A stretch of DNA of 64,000 nt, taken from the NCBI RefSeq assembly GCF_900168265.1, contig NZ_FVZF01000013.1:1-64000 (forward strand), given 5' to 3'. Within the stretch, counting starts at the first letter, position 1. Every line of letters begins with the position of its first letter. The stretch is from Salegentibacter salarius. GTDB lineage: Bacteria > Bacteroidota > Bacteroidia > Flavobacteriales > Flavobacteriaceae. This document shows positions 26,138 through 35,104 of this stretch, piece by piece. The notes below the pieces were generated by a model, which was not told the origin of the DNA, made no database searches, and saw only the letters and a list, made by a program, of their open reading frames with translations. The translations under genes and the position numbers were made by a program.

Positions 26138-26475
26138 TGTCAGAATTTAAAAAATCAGAAATAAATATTGAAGTGGTAACCGATGAAAATCGAGTACCAG
26201 AAGAGATTACCTGGAGCGCTGAAGACGGAAATGTTTATAAGGAAGATGCCAAGGCTTTAATGCTTTCGGTTTGGGATAGCAAATCCCAGGAAACCTTACG
26301 AATAGATCTTTGGACTAAAGATATGCCGGTAGATGAAATGAAGAAATTCTTTCACCAAACGCTTGTTTCTATGAGCGATACTTTTAACCGTGCAACACAG
26401 GATGAAAAAATGACCGCGACAATGAAAGACTTTTGCGATTATTTTGCTGAGAAATTAGAAATTACTCAAAAATAA
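26137..26475 (+). CDS. gldC: Gliding motility protein GldC
   Basis: 112 residues, cytoplasmic, no signal peptide. MSEFKKSEINIEVVTDENRV and PEEITWSAEDG, followed by AKALMLSVWD and LRIDLWTKDMPVDEMKKFFH, match GldC. In Flavobacterium johnsoniae it aids spreading but is not absolutely required for gliding. It overlaps gldB by one base. The gap of 78 bp to the next plus-strand gene contains a palindrome rather than a clear terminator. Confidence 0.95.
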   Translation: MSEFKKSEINIEVVTDENRVPEEITWSAEDGNVYKEDAKALMLSVWDSKSQETLRIDLWTKDMPVDEMKKFFHQTLVSMSDTFNRATQDEKMTATMKDFCDYFAEKLEITQK

Positions 26476-26541
26476 CTACCTTGGGTAAGTTCACGGGACA
26501 TGCATAGGAAAAAAATTTAATTTAGAAACAGAATATTAAAT

Positions 26542-26554
26542 CTCGATTATCGAG
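26542..26554. promoter_or_regulatory. 13-bp perfect palindrome CTCGATTATCGAG, copy 2 (possible operator)
   Basis: Second copy of the palindrome at 10965-10977, within a 17-base identical stretch. Its last base is the first base of the GTG start codon of the next gene, so a bound protein would block the initiation region. Confidence 0.4.
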
Positions 26555-26919
26555 TGGAGAAACTCATCTTTGTTTATAACGCGTTTTCCGGAACACATAA
26601 TGCTGTTCTGGATGCGCTGCATAAAATTGTAAGTCCCAAATCTTATGCTTGCAATCTTTGCAAACTTACCTACGGAACTTTTTCTGAAAACTCACAGTGG
26701 AAAGAATTTCGGCAAAAGTCTGATGTAGAAATGGATTTCCTGCATATAGATGAATTCCGAAAGAAGTATGCTTCTAAGTTTAGCTATAAATATACATTCC
26801 CAATCGTTTTGTGGGAAGACGAAGCTGAAATGGGTATTTTTATCCCTACTGAAGAACTGGAACGAGTTCCAAATACTGAAGCTTTAATTTTCCTTATTGA
26901 AGAACGGCTTAAAATTTAG
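26554..26919 (+). CDS. Conserved hypothetical protein (121 residues)
   Basis: Starts at GTG 26554. [20 protein letters not shown] is followed by [20 protein letters not shown] with a CxxC pair, then [41 protein letters not shown] is near the C-terminus. The N-terminal strand and CxxC recall thioredoxin-fold or metal-binding proteins, but I cannot place it in a named family and it lacks GTPase motifs. Its last 4 bp overlap the convergent engB gene. The palindrome at 26542-26554 overlaps its start codon and may regulate it. Confidence 0.75.
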   Translation: MEKLIFVYNAFSGTHNAVLDALHKIVSPKSYACNLCKLTYGTFSENSQWKEFRQKSDVEMDFLHIDEFRKKYASKFSYKYTFPIVLWEDEAEMGIFIPTEELERVPNTEALIFLIEERLKI

Positions 26920-27533
26920 CCAGCCGAATTATTAGATCTTAATTCGTTATTAATAGCATCAATATAGTCCAGGATTTCATCCTGTCCTAGTTTAGAGGTA
27001 GCCGAGCTAACAAAAAACTCTGGCATCTCTTCCCAGATTTCCAGCATTTTGTCCTGGTAATTATTAATGTTTTTTTCAAGCATCTTCGGCTTTAGCTTGT
27101 CGGCTTTGGTGAAAATAATGCAGAATGGAACCTGGTGATCACCAAGCCATTGCATAAATTCCATATCTATGGGCTGCGGCTCGTGCCTGCTGTCTATAAG
27201 AACAAAAGCGCAAATCATTTGTTTGCGTTTGTCAAAATAAGCGGTAATAAATTTCTGAAAAGTACGCTTTGTAGATTTAGAAACCTTGGCATATCCATAA
27301 CCCGGCAAGTCTACAAGATGCCAGTCCTTATTGATCAAAAAATGATTAATAAGCTGGGTTTTTCCTGGTTTAGCTGAGGTTTTTGCCAGTGTCTTTCTAT
27401 CGGTAAGCATATTTATTAAGGAAGACTTCCCTACATTACTGCGACCAATAAAAGCGTATTCGGGCAGTTTGCTATCGGGGCATTTGTCTACTCGGGTATT
27501 GCTTACAACAAATTCTGCCGACTTGATTTTCAT
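26916..27533 (-). CDS. engB: Ribosome-biogenesis GTPase EngB/YsxC
   Basis: Essential-type GTPase that assists assembly of the large ribosomal subunit. It has 205 residues and a single TRAFAC G domain. G1 is [14 protein letters not shown] (about 29-42) and G2 lies around KPGKTQLI. G3 is DLPGYGYA, G4 is TKADKL, and G5 is around SSATSKLG. The [25 protein letters not shown] lead-in is typical of the family, written here as two parts: [11 protein letters not shown] and [14 protein letters not shown]. It is preceded on the same strand by the alpha/beta hydrolase gene, with a 66-bp gap, so the two may be co-transcribed. Confidence 0.96.
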   Translation of the reverse strand: MKIKSAEFVVSNTRVDKCPDSKLPEYAFIGRSNVGKSSLINMLTDRKTLAKTSAKPGKTQLINHFLINKDWHLVDLPGYGYAKVSKSTKRTFQKFITAYFDKRKQMICAFVLIDSRHEPQPIDMEFMQWLGDHQVPFCIIFTKADKLKPKMLEKNINNYQDKMLEIWEEMPEFFVSSATSKLGQDEILDYIDAINNELRSNNSAG

Positions 27534-27599
27534 CTTAAAATGTTTAAAAATTGATTTTTGAAATAGACCTGAATGAAGTTCTATTAGCCTTAAATAGGT

Positions 27600-28367
27600 T
27601 TATTTAAAATTTCGTTTTTGCAACCAGTCGTGAAGTAGTTCATTAAAGCGTACCGGGTGTTCCATCATAGCAGCGTGGCCGCATTTGTCTACCCAGTAAA
27701 GATCTGCATCCGGGAGCAGACGCTGAAAATCTTCAGCTACTTCTGGCGGGGTTACATTATCGTCTTTTCCCCAAATAATACAGGTTGGGGTTTTCATTTT
27801 AGGTAGATCTTTGGCCATATTATGTCTAATGGCACTTTTAGCAATAGCAAGGGTTTTTACCAGTTTATTACGATCGCTTACCGTTTCATAAACATCGTCT
27901 ACCACTTCTTTGGTGGCAACTTCAGGATCGTAAAAAACATCCTGGGCTTTTTTCTTGATAAATTCGTAGTCTCCACGGCGCGGATAGCTCTCGCCCATAG
28001 AATTTTCGTAAAGTCCCGAACTTCCTGTAATTACCAGGGCCTCTACCATTTCAGGATATAATTTTGTGGCTAATAAAGCAATATGTCCGCCTAGGGAATT
28101 ACCTAGCAGGATCACTTTATCGTAACCTTTAAAATCTATAAATTCTTTTAAATATTTAGCAAAAGTCTGTACGCTGGTTTTAAGTAGCGACATGGAATAC
28201 AAAGGAAGTTCAGGAATAACCACTTTATAACCATGTTTCGGAAAATATTCGGTAACCCCATCAAAATTACTTAAACCGCCCATAAGTCCGTGTAAAATAA
28301 CTATCGGGGTTCCTTCTCCTTGCTCCAGGTACGTAAACTTTCCCTCTTGCCTTAAATTATCTTTCAT
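27600..28367 (-). CDS. Alpha/beta-fold hydrolase
   Basis: 255 residues. The oxyanion region is VILHGLMGGLSNF. The nucleophile elbow is GNSLGG (Ser about residue 92), the acid is in WGKDDNVTPP, and the catalytic His is in CGHAAMMEHP. There is no signal peptide, so it is cytoplasmic. The family covers esterases, C-C hydrolases and others; the short cap region here does not fix a substrate. A -7 box TATATTTG lies on the minus strand at 28400-28393. Its place between engB and mraZ is conserved in flavobacteria. Confidence 0.9.
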   Translation of the reverse strand: MKDNLRQEGKFTYLEQGEGTPIVILHGLMGGLSNFDGVTEYFPKHGYKVVIPELPLYSMSLLKTSVQTFAKYLKEFIDFKGYDKVILLGNSLGGHIALLATKLYPEMVEALVITGSSGLYENSMGESYPRRGDYEFIKKKAQDVFYDPEVATKEVVDDVYETVSDRNKLVKTLAIAKSAIRHNMAKDLPKMKTPTCIIWGKDDNVTPPEVAEDFQRLLPDADLYWVDKCGHAAMMEHPVRFNELLHDWLQKRNFK

Positions 28368-28392
28368 TGATTGGCTTTGCGGTTAGCAATCG

Positions 28393-28400
28393 CAAATATA
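28393..28400 (-). promoter_or_regulatory. -7 promoter box (TATATTTG, minus strand) for the hydrolase/engB genes
   Basis: Exact TAnnTTTG match on the minus strand, 25 bp from the hydrolase ATG. It overlaps repeated GCGATT/GCAATC sequence. No TTG at the ideal -33 distance. Confidence 0.55.
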
Positions 28401-28585
28401 GCGATTTCATTACAAGTATAATCATTTTTAAGAAATAGCAAAGCCATTTAGGAATTGCATTTCTTCTACATTTTTAAAAATTTTTAACAGGAAAATCACA
28501 ATAAAAACCAAGACTCTGAAACCTAAATGAATAGCGCTATTTGATAGTCTTTCAGCTAAATACAGTGGAGAAACTTATCAACAAA

Positions 28586-28653
28586 GTGGTAGAAAGTGGT
28601 AAAATGTGGTAATTTTTTCAATATATTTGACTCTATAAAGTATAGAAGTGGTA
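28586..28653 (+). promoter_or_regulatory. MraZ-type operator (GTGGTA repeats) and dcw promoter
   Basis: Three direct GTGGTA boxes at 28586, 28596 and 28606 are spaced exactly 10 bp apart. A related GTGGAG lies at 28565 and a fourth GTGGTA at 28648 coincides with the mraZ GTG start codon. The -7 box TATATTTG is at 28622-28629, so the three boxes cover the -33 region. MraZ is known to bind direct GTGG-type repeats upstream of its own gene, so autorepression of the dcw cluster is expected. Confidence 0.8.
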
Positions 28654-29115
28654 AACCTCATTGGAACATACGAATGTAAAGCAGATGCCAAGGGCCGGTT
28701 AATGGTTCCTTCGGCATTAAAAAAGCAGCTTGCGCCTATGTTGCAGGATGGTTTTGTGTTAAAACGTTCGGTTTTTCAGCCTTGTTTGGAGTTGTATCCA
28801 ATGCAGGAATGGAATGTTTTAATGGAGAAAATTAACGGGTTGAACCGCTTCAAAAAGAAGAATAACGATTTTATTAGAAGGTTTACTGCCGGTGTGAAGA
28901 TGGTAGAAGTGGATTCTAACGGTAGGCTTTTAATTCCAAAAGATCTTGTGGGATTCGCCGGGATCAACAAAGAGATCGTACTTTCTTCTGCAGTAAATAT
29001 TATTGAGATCTGGGATAAAGATAAATACGAAAACACCATTGGCGAGATTTCAGATGATTTTGCTGAATTAGCTGAAGAAGTAATGGGAAACGATGATTTA
29101 GATGCAATATCATAA
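28648..29115 (+). CDS. mraZ: Transcriptional regulator MraZ
   Basis: DNA-binding regulator of the division/cell-wall cluster with tandem AbrB-like (SpoVT/AbrB) domains, forming ring oligomers. It has 155 residues with a GTG start. Repeat one is LIGTYECKADAKGRLMVPSA and repeat two is MVEVDSNGRLLIPKDLVGFA; each contains the DxxGRxxxP signature. The C-terminal NIIEIWDKDKYE is also conserved. It is first in the dcw operon and overlaps rsmH by 14 bp. The upstream GTGGTA boxes, including one on its own start codon, point to self-regulation. Confidence 0.97.
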   Translation: MVNLIGTYECKADAKGRLMVPSALKKQLAPMLQDGFVLKRSVFQPCLELYPMQEWNVLMEKINGLNRFKKKNNDFIRRFTAGVKMVEVDSNGRLLIPKDLVGFAGINKEIVLSSAVNIIEIWDKDKYENTIGEISDDFAELAEEVMGNDDLDAIS

Positions 29116-29998
29116 TCCGGTATTATTAAAAGAGTCTGTAGACGGCCTTAATATTAAGGAAGATGGCGTGTATGTAGATGTTACGTTTGGTGGTGGTGGT
29201 CATTCCCGCGAAATTTTAAGCAGGCTTGGTCCTAACGGAAAACTTTTTGGTTTTGATCAGGATAAAGATGCCTTGCAGAATACCATTGAAGACCCGCGGT
29301 TTACGCTAATTCACGAAAATTTCAAATTCATAAAGCGATTTTTGAGGTTTTACGGAATTAAGAAAGTCGATGGGATTTTAGGTGATTTTGGGGTTTCCTC
29401 ACATCAATTCAACGAAGCAGAAAGAGGTTTTTCTACTCGGTTTGACGCGCGTTTAGACATGCGAATGAATCAGGGAAGTAAGTTGAGTGCTTATGAGGTG
29501 ATCAATGAATATGGAGAAGAGCAGCTTAAAAAGTTGTTTTACGAGTATGCTGATTTGAAAAATGCGCCGAAGCTTGCCCGGCTTATTGTGGATGCAAGAA
29601 AGGAAAAGCCGATAGAAAGCAGCGAACAATTAAACGATTTGCTGAAGCCACATTTATTTAAAGGTAAAGAGAATAAAATACTGGCGCAGATCTACCAGGC
29701 AATTCGAATTGAGGTAAACCAGGAGATCGAGGTTTTAAAAGATTTTTTAAGACAAACCGAAGAGCTAGTGGTAAAAAATGGGAGAATCAGTCTTATTTCT
29801 TATCACTCTTTAGAAGATAGGTTGGTGAAGCGATACATAAGAAGTGGTTTGTTTGAGGGAGAGCCCGAAAAAGATTTCTATGGAAATATTTCGGTGCCTT
29901 TCAAAAAAGTAGGAGGACTTATAGTGCCTTCGGCTGAAGAAATTAAAGAAAATAATAGGGCGAGAAGTGCCAAGTTAAGAGTGGCGAAGAAACTATAG
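29102..29998 (+). CDS. rsmH: 16S rRNA (cytosine1402-N4)-methyltransferase
   Basis: Methylates N4 of C1402 in the 16S rRNA decoding region, using S-adenosylmethionine; formerly MraW. It has 298 residues. HNPVLLKESVDGL opens the protein, and VDVTFGGGGHSREIL is the SAM-binding motif I. DGILGDFGVSSHQFNEAERGFS is motif IV and LISYHSLEDRLVKRY the late motif. The start at 29102 lies within mraZ (14-bp overlap), giving tight coupling. A 52-bp gap follows before ftsL. Confidence 0.97.
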   Translation: MQYHNPVLLKESVDGLNIKEDGVYVDVTFGGGGHSREILSRLGPNGKLFGFDQDKDALQNTIEDPRFTLIHENFKFIKRFLRFYGIKKVDGILGDFGVSSHQFNEAERGFSTRFDARLDMRMNQGSKLSAYEVINEYGEEQLKKLFYEYADLKNAPKLARLIVDARKEKPIESSEQLNDLLKPHLFKGKENKILAQIYQAIRIEVNQEIEVLKDFLRQTEELVVKNGRISLISYHSLEDRLVKRYIRSGLFEGEPEKDFYGNISVPFKKVGGLIVPSAEEIKENNRARSAKLRVAKKL

Positions 29999-30050
29999 TT
30001 TTTTTAAAACTATAGATGAATTCTCGCCATAAGGTTGAAGTTAGAAAGAG

Positions 30051-30368
30051 ATGAGGAAAGGTTTTTACAACATACTACGTGCTAATTTTCTTATTAGCAG
30101 GGATGCGGTAAACAACTGGCGCTTTATAGTCTTTTGTACGCTACTCGCTATAATTATGATTGCGAGTTCCCATAGTGCAGAGCGTAAGGTGCATAAAATA
30201 GCAAAACTTCATACAGAAGTAAGGGAGTTAAAAAGTGAATTTGTAGATCGTCGTTCCGCATTAATGCGAATAAAAATGGAATCTACAATTACCCAAAAAA
30301 TGAAAGGTCGTGGAATTCTTCCTTCCGAGAATCCGCCGTATAAAATTAAAGTGAAGATAAAGGAGTAA
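30051..30368 (+). CDS. ftsL: FtsL-like cell division protein
   Basis: 105 residues, bitopic. A basic cytoplasmic tail of about 25 residues is followed by one membrane helix (about 25-41, FIVFCTLLAIIMIASS) and a periplasmic helix with heptad spacing (VHKIAKLHTEVRELKSEFVD), ending in a basic strand-like tail. This matches the FtsL-like proteins of Bacteroidota, which take the place of FtsL in the FtsQLB-type complex that activates FtsWI. Position between rsmH and ftsI is diagnostic. Its stop is directly followed by the ftsI start. Confidence 0.88.
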   Translation: MRKGFYNILRANFLISRDAVNNWRFIVFCTLLAIIMIASSHSAERKVHKIAKLHTEVRELKSEFVDRRSALMRIKMESTITQKMKGRGILPSENPPYKIKVKIKE

Positions 30369-32360
30369 ATGGCTACATCAGAAAAAGGCATATTAAATAG
30401 ATTATACGTGGTTGCGGCCTGTATGTTCATTTTTGCTGTTGGGGTAGGTGTGAAGCTGCTCGATATTCAGTTTGTGGAGGGAGATTATTATAGAAATCTT
30501 GCCGAAGAACGTACTGTGCGAAGCTTTAAAATTCCTGCCAGCCGTGGAAACCTTTACGATGTCAACGGAAATCTTTTGGCAACTTCAGTCCCTAAATACG
30601 ATATAAGATTTGATGCGGTTACTGTTTCAGATAAAAACTTCCAGGAGAATATAGTGCCGCTTTCCAATAACCTAACCGAAATGTTTGGTAAGTCGGCTGC
30701 ATATTGGTCTCAACGTTTAAGACAGGCAAGAGCTAATGGGCAACGTTATCTCCCCATTGCGCAAAATCTTGGTTATTCAGAATATATGAAAGTTAAAAGC
30801 TTTCCTATGTTCAATTTAGGTGCATATAGAGGCGGTATTATTGTAGAGCAAAGAACTGTTCGGGAACATCCGCTTGGAAAAATGGGGGAAAGAACGGTTG
30901 GCTACGAGCGGCAGGATGAAAACGGCTATTTTACCCGTGTAGGTCTTGAAGGCGCCTTTAGCTCTTATTTAAGGGGAACCGATGGGCGTAGGTTAAAACA
31001 AAAAATAGCCAAAGGCCAGTGGAAGCCAATTAGTGATAATAACGAGGTGGAACCTAAAGATGGTTACGATGTGATTTCTACTATAGATGTCAATATTCAG
31101 GATATTGCACACCATGCTTTATTAAAACAACTCGAGTATTTTGAGGCAGATCATGGTACCGTGGTGGTTATGGAAACCAAAACCGGCGAGATCAAAGCGA
31201 TGTCTAATCTTGGGCGTACAGAAGCCGGAACTTATTTCGAAAAAAGAAACTACGCGGTTTACGAATCTAGTGAGCCGGGATCTACGTTTAAATTAATGGC
31301 GATGACCGCCGCCCTGGAAGATAATGTGATAGATACCAGTTCGGTAATCGATACCGAAAATGGTGTGGTGAGATATTACGGAAGACCGGTTAGGGATTCC
31401 CGTCGTGGAGGTTACGGTAAAATTTCGGCAGCACGTGCTTTCGAAGTTTCTTCTAATACTGCTTTCACTAAAATTATTACTGAAGGTTATAAAAATAATC
31501 CTTCCAAATTTGTTGATCGCTTATACGATATGGGGCTTAATAGTAAAATAGGCCTGGATATAAAAGGAGAAGGCTCACCACGAATTCCGCATCCAAAAGA
31601 TAAAAACTGGAATGGATTGAGTTTGCCGTGGATGGCCTTTGGCTACGGAGTTTCCTTAACGCCACTTCAAACACTTAATTTCTACAATGCCATCGCCAAT
31701 AATGGCGAAATGGTAAAACCGAGATTTATAAAGGAAGTCAAGGAATGGGATAAAAGTATTTTAAAGGTTGAACGTGAGGTGATGAATCCTAGAATTTGTT
31801 CTCCTGAAACCGCTAAAAAACTTCAAAATATGATGCAGCATACCGTAGAAAGAGGTACTGCAGCAAATATTTATACCCCAAATTTTTCTATGGCCGGAAA
31901 AACAGGAACCTGCCAGGTTGAATACTGGATAGAGCCGGGAAGATACATTTCTTCTTTCGCCGGATATTTTCCTGCCGAAAATCCTAAATATTCGTGCATT
32001 GTGATTATTCACAAGCCAAATAAAAGAAAAGGTTATTACGGGAATATTGTTGCTGCACCGGTTTTTAAACAAATCGCCCAAAAGATCTATACCGACACTC
32101 CGGTTATGGATATCCTGCCGTCACTTGATATTAAAAATGATAAGGTAGTAGAGGATTTTGAAGCTTATTATGCAAGTTTCGAAAATGAAAAGCTAATAAT
32201 GCCAGATGTAACCGGAATGCCTGCAATGGATGCTGTTTCTCTTTTAGAAAACCTTGGTTTAAAAGTGAATTTTAATGGAACCGGAAGAGTTAGAGCGCAA
32301 TCAATATCTGCAGGACAGAAAATAAAAACTAACCAACAAGTAAATTTAAATATAAGTTGA
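30369..32360 (+). CDS. ftsI: Peptidoglycan transpeptidase FtsI (PBP3) with PASTA domain
   Basis: Cross-links septal peptidoglycan. It has 663 residues. One N-terminal membrane helix (about 12-30) precedes the dimerisation (pedestal) domain with RTVRSFKIPASRGNLYD. The transpeptidase has S305-T-F-K308 in EPGSTFKLM, SxN in VSSNTAF (S361, N363) and GKTGT at about 512. A single C-terminal PASTA domain (about 605-663, MPDVTGMPAMDAVSLLENLG) is a Bacteroidota feature absent from proteobacterial FtsI. It begins immediately after ftsL and overlaps murE by 4 bp (TTGA). Confidence 0.96.
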   Translation: MATSEKGILNRLYVVAACMFIFAVGVGVKLLDIQFVEGDYYRNLAEERTVRSFKIPASRGNLYDVNGNLLATSVPKYDIRFDAVTVSDKNFQENIVPLSNNLTEMFGKSAAYWSQRLRQARANGQRYLPIAQNLGYSEYMKVKSFPMFNLGAYRGGIIVEQRTVREHPLGKMGERTVGYERQDENGYFTRVGLEGAFSSYLRGTDGRRLKQKIAKGQWKPISDNNEVEPKDGYDVISTIDVNIQDIAHHALLKQLEYFEADHGTVVVMETKTGEIKAMSNLGRTEAGTYFEKRNYAVYESSEPGSTFKLMAMTAALEDNVIDTSSVIDTENGVVRYYGRPVRDSRRGGYGKISAARAFEVSSNTAFTKIITEGYKNNPSKFVDRLYDMGLNSKIGLDIKGEGSPRIPHPKDKNWNGLSLPWMAFGYGVSLTPLQTLNFYNAIANNGEMVKPRFIKEVKEWDKSILKVEREVMNPRICSPETAKKLQNMMQHTVERGTAANIYTPNFSMAGKTGTCQVEYWIEPGRYISSFAGYFPAENPKYSCIVIIHKPNKRKGYYGNIVAAPVFKQIAQKIYTDTPVMDILPSLDIKNDKVVEDFEAYYASFENEKLIMPDVTGMPAMDAVSLLENLGLKVNFNGTGRVRAQSISAGQKIKTNQQVNLNIS

Positions 32361-33823
32361 GAGTCTTAAAAGACATATTATATAAAGTAGAGATCGATGC
32401 CGTGGTAGGAAATACCTCGGTTACTATTAACAAGCTTCAGTTTGACTCCAGAAAAGTTGAACTGAATGATGCTTTTGTGGCTATTCGGGGAAGTATTTCA
32501 GATGGTCACGAATATATAGCCCAGGCAATAGATAAGGGTGCGCTCGCGATAATTTGCGAAGAACTTCCGAAGGAAATTGTAAACGGAGTCACTTATATAA
32601 AAGTTGGAAACGCCCAGCAGGCTTTAGCTTTTATGGCTGCGAATTATTTCGATAATCCTTCAGAGAAATTAAAACTGGTAGGAGTTACCGGAACCAACGG
32701 GAAAACTACTATTGCTACACTTTTATATAATTTATTTACAAAAGCAGGCTTTAAAGTCGGATTACTTTCTACCGTAAAAGTGATGGTTGCTGAAAATGCT
32801 TTTGATGCGGTGAGAACCACACCAGATTCTATCTCTATCAACGATTACCTAAAGCAGATGAATGATGAAGGCGTTGAGTTTTGCTTTATGGAAGTTAGTT
32901 CTCACGGGATAGATCAGCATAGAACTACAGGGCTGGAGTTTGCCGGTGGAATTTTTACGAATCTAAGCCACGACCATTTAGATTATCACAAAAGTTTTGC
33001 TGAATACCGCGATGTTAAAAAACGCTTTTTCGATGAATTACCGGCCTCAGCATTCGCATTAACGAATATTGATGATAAGAACGGGCAGGTAATGCTTCAA
33101 AATACAAAAGCCCAAAAATATACTTACGCCTTAAAATCTTACGCCGATTATAAAGCGCAGATCCTTGAAAATTCTTTCACAGGTTTACTGCTGAAGGTGA
33201 ATGACCAGGAATTATGGACACGCCTAATTGGAAGTTTCAACGCTTATAATGTTTTAGCTATTTATGCTACTGCAGAACTGTTAGGTCTTGAAAACCTGGA
33301 AAGTCTAAAGATTATCAGTGAGCTAAATTCTGTTAGCGGAAGATTTCAATATATCATTTCAAAAGAAGAAAAAATTACGGCGATCGTAGATTACGCGCAT
33401 ACGCCAGATGCTTTGAAAAATGTACTGGAAACTATAAACAGCATCCGTACAAAAAATGAAGAGCTTATAACTGTCGTTGGTTGTGGTGGAGATCGTGATA
33501 CTACTAAAAGACCAAAAATGGGGCATATCGCCTCTGCTTTAAGTACCAAAGTGATCTTTACTAGTGATAATCCAAGAACCGAAGATCCCGATAAGATTAT
33601 TGAAGATGTTGAAGCCGGGGTAGAGCCGCAGAATTTTAAGAAAATTATGTCTGTGACCAATAGAAAACAGGCTATAAAAACGGCCTGCCAGATCGCGGGA
33701 GAGAATGATATCATTTTAATCGCAGGAAAAGGTCACGAGACCTACCAGGAAGTAAATGGAGAACGTAGCGATTTTGATGACCTCAAGATAGTAACCGAAT
33801 TTTTAAATCAATTAAATAAGTAA
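32357..33823 (+). CDS. murE: UDP-MurNAc-tripeptide synthetase MurE (meso-diaminopimelate-adding)
   Basis: Adds the third stem-peptide residue to UDP-MurNAc-L-Ala-D-Glu with ATP. It has 488 residues. The start is a TTG overlapping the ftsI stop. An N-terminal UDP-binding domain is followed by the ATP loop VTGTNGKTTIATLL (about 109-122), the conserved FMEVSSHGIDQHR and LSHDHLDYHKSFAEY segments, and the C-terminal substrate domain. The DNPR motif (D404-R407, FTSDNPRTEDPD) indicates meso-diaminopimelate rather than lysine. So the cell wall is predicted to be of the A1-gamma type. Confidence 0.96.
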   Translation: MRVLKDILYKVEIDAVVGNTSVTINKLQFDSRKVELNDAFVAIRGSISDGHEYIAQAIDKGALAIICEELPKEIVNGVTYIKVGNAQQALAFMAANYFDNPSEKLKLVGVTGTNGKTTIATLLYNLFTKAGFKVGLLSTVKVMVAENAFDAVRTTPDSISINDYLKQMNDEGVEFCFMEVSSHGIDQHRTTGLEFAGGIFTNLSHDHLDYHKSFAEYRDVKKRFFDELPASAFALTNIDDKNGQVMLQNTKAQKYTYALKSYADYKAQILENSFTGLLLKVNDQELWTRLIGSFNAYNVLAIYATAELLGLENLESLKIISELNSVSGRFQYIISKEEKITAIVDYAHTPDALKNVLETINSIRTKNEELITVVGCGGDRDTTKRPKMGHIASALSTKVIFTSDNPRTEDPDKIIEDVEAGVEPQNFKKIMSVTNRKQAIKTACQIAGENDIILIAGKGHETYQEVNGERSDFDDLKIVTEFLNQLNK

Positions 33824-33859
33824 GCCTAAAACTTTCCCAGGAAAGAGTAATTAGAAAAC

Positions 33860-35098
33860 ATGTTATACTACTTATTTCAATATTTAGAAGCAGAATACCA
33901 GGTGCCCGGGGCGCGTTTATTTGAGTATATCTCATTTAGATCGGCCATGGCCATTATTCTTTCTTTGGCTATTTCTACTATTTACGGAAAAAGAATTATT
34001 AGTTATTTGTTGGCGAAACAAGTGGGAGAAAGCGTTCGTGATCTTGGCTTAAGAGGGCAGAGTGAGAAAGCTGGAACACCTACAATGGGTGGTTTGATTA
34101 TAATTTTTGCAACCCTTGTTCCGGTTTTGCTTTTTGCGAAACTTGAAAATATTTATGTGATCCTGCTAATTGTAACCACCCTTTGGATGGGGGCAATTGG
34201 GTTTATAGACGATTATATTAAAACCTTTAAGAAGGACAAAGAAGGCCTCAAGGGCAAGTTTAAGGTTCTTGGCCAGATTGGTTTAGGTATTATTGTGGGA
34301 GGTACTTTGTTTTTTCATCCTGGTGTTACCGTAAAAGAGGAAACCAATGAGCCGGCTCCAGAAAAACAGGAACTGGTAGATAGTTTTCAGAATATTCGGG
34401 AGATGGGACCGGAAATTAAAACCACCACTACCACCATTCCTTTTGTAAAGAATAACGAATTCGATTATTCCAGTTTAATAAGTTGGATAGATCCTGCTTT
34501 AAAGAATTATGCCTGGTTAATTTTTATTCCCATCGTAATATTTATTGTCACTGCAGTTTCTAATGGCGCCAATTTAACCGATGGAATAGACGGCCTTGCA
34601 GCCGGTTCTTCGGCAATAATTGTGCTCACGCTGGGGATTTTCGCCTGGGTTTCGGGTAACATAATTTTTTCTGATTACCTGAATATTATGTACATCCCGC
34701 GATCTGGCGAGATGACCATTTTTATAAGTGCCTTTGCGGGAGCTTTGGTAGGTTTTCTATGGTACAACACTTATCCGGCGCAAATCTTTATGGGAGATAC
34801 CGGGAGTTTAACGATTGGCGGAATTATAGCCGTACTCGCTGTTGCCACCAGGAAAGAATTACTGATCCCGGTTTTATGCGGAATATTTCTGATGGAAAAC
34901 TTATCGGTGGTATTGCAGGTAGCCTGGTTTAAAATCACCAAACGAAAATATGGCGAAGGCCGAAGAATTTTCCTGATGTCTCCTTTGCATCATCATTATC
35001 AGAAAAGAGGATACCACGAAAGTAAAATAGTAGTGCGCTTTTGGATTATTGGAATTTTCCTGGCCATTGTAACTATAATCACACTAAAAGTAAGATAA
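33860..35098 (+). CDS. mraY: Phospho-MurNAc-pentapeptide transferase MraY
   Basis: Forms lipid I from UDP-MurNAc-pentapeptide and undecaprenyl phosphate in the inner membrane. It has 412 residues with about ten helices. Signatures are [33 protein letters not shown] (the catalytic Asp pair), [12 protein letters not shown] (Mg2+ ligand) and [11 protein letters not shown]. Compared with E. coli MraY there is an insertion of about 50 polar residues (about 158-205, with [18 protein letters not shown] and TTTTTIPF) in a periplasmic loop. This insertion occurs in Bacteroidota relatives. It follows murE by 36 bp and precedes murD by 6 bp. Confidence 0.97.
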   Translation: MLYYLFQYLEAEYQVPGARLFEYISFRSAMAIILSLAISTIYGKRIISYLLAKQVGESVRDLGLRGQSEKAGTPTMGGLIIIFATLVPVLLFAKLENIYVILLIVTTLWMGAIGFIDDYIKTFKKDKEGLKGKFKVLGQIGLGIIVGGTLFFHPGVTVKEETNEPAPEKQELVDSFQNIREMGPEIKTTTTTIPFVKNNEFDYSSLISWIDPALKNYAWLIFIPIVIFIVTAVSNGANLTDGIDGLAAGSSAIIVLTLGIFAWVSGNIIFSDYLNIMYIPRSGEMTIFISAFAGALVGFLWYNTYPAQIFMGDTGSLTIGGIIAVLAVATRKELLIPVLCGIFLMENLSVVLQVAWFKITKRKYGEGRRIFLMSPLHHHYQKRGYHESKIVVRFWIIGIFLAIVTIITLKVR

Positions 35099-35104
35099 GA
35101 AATA

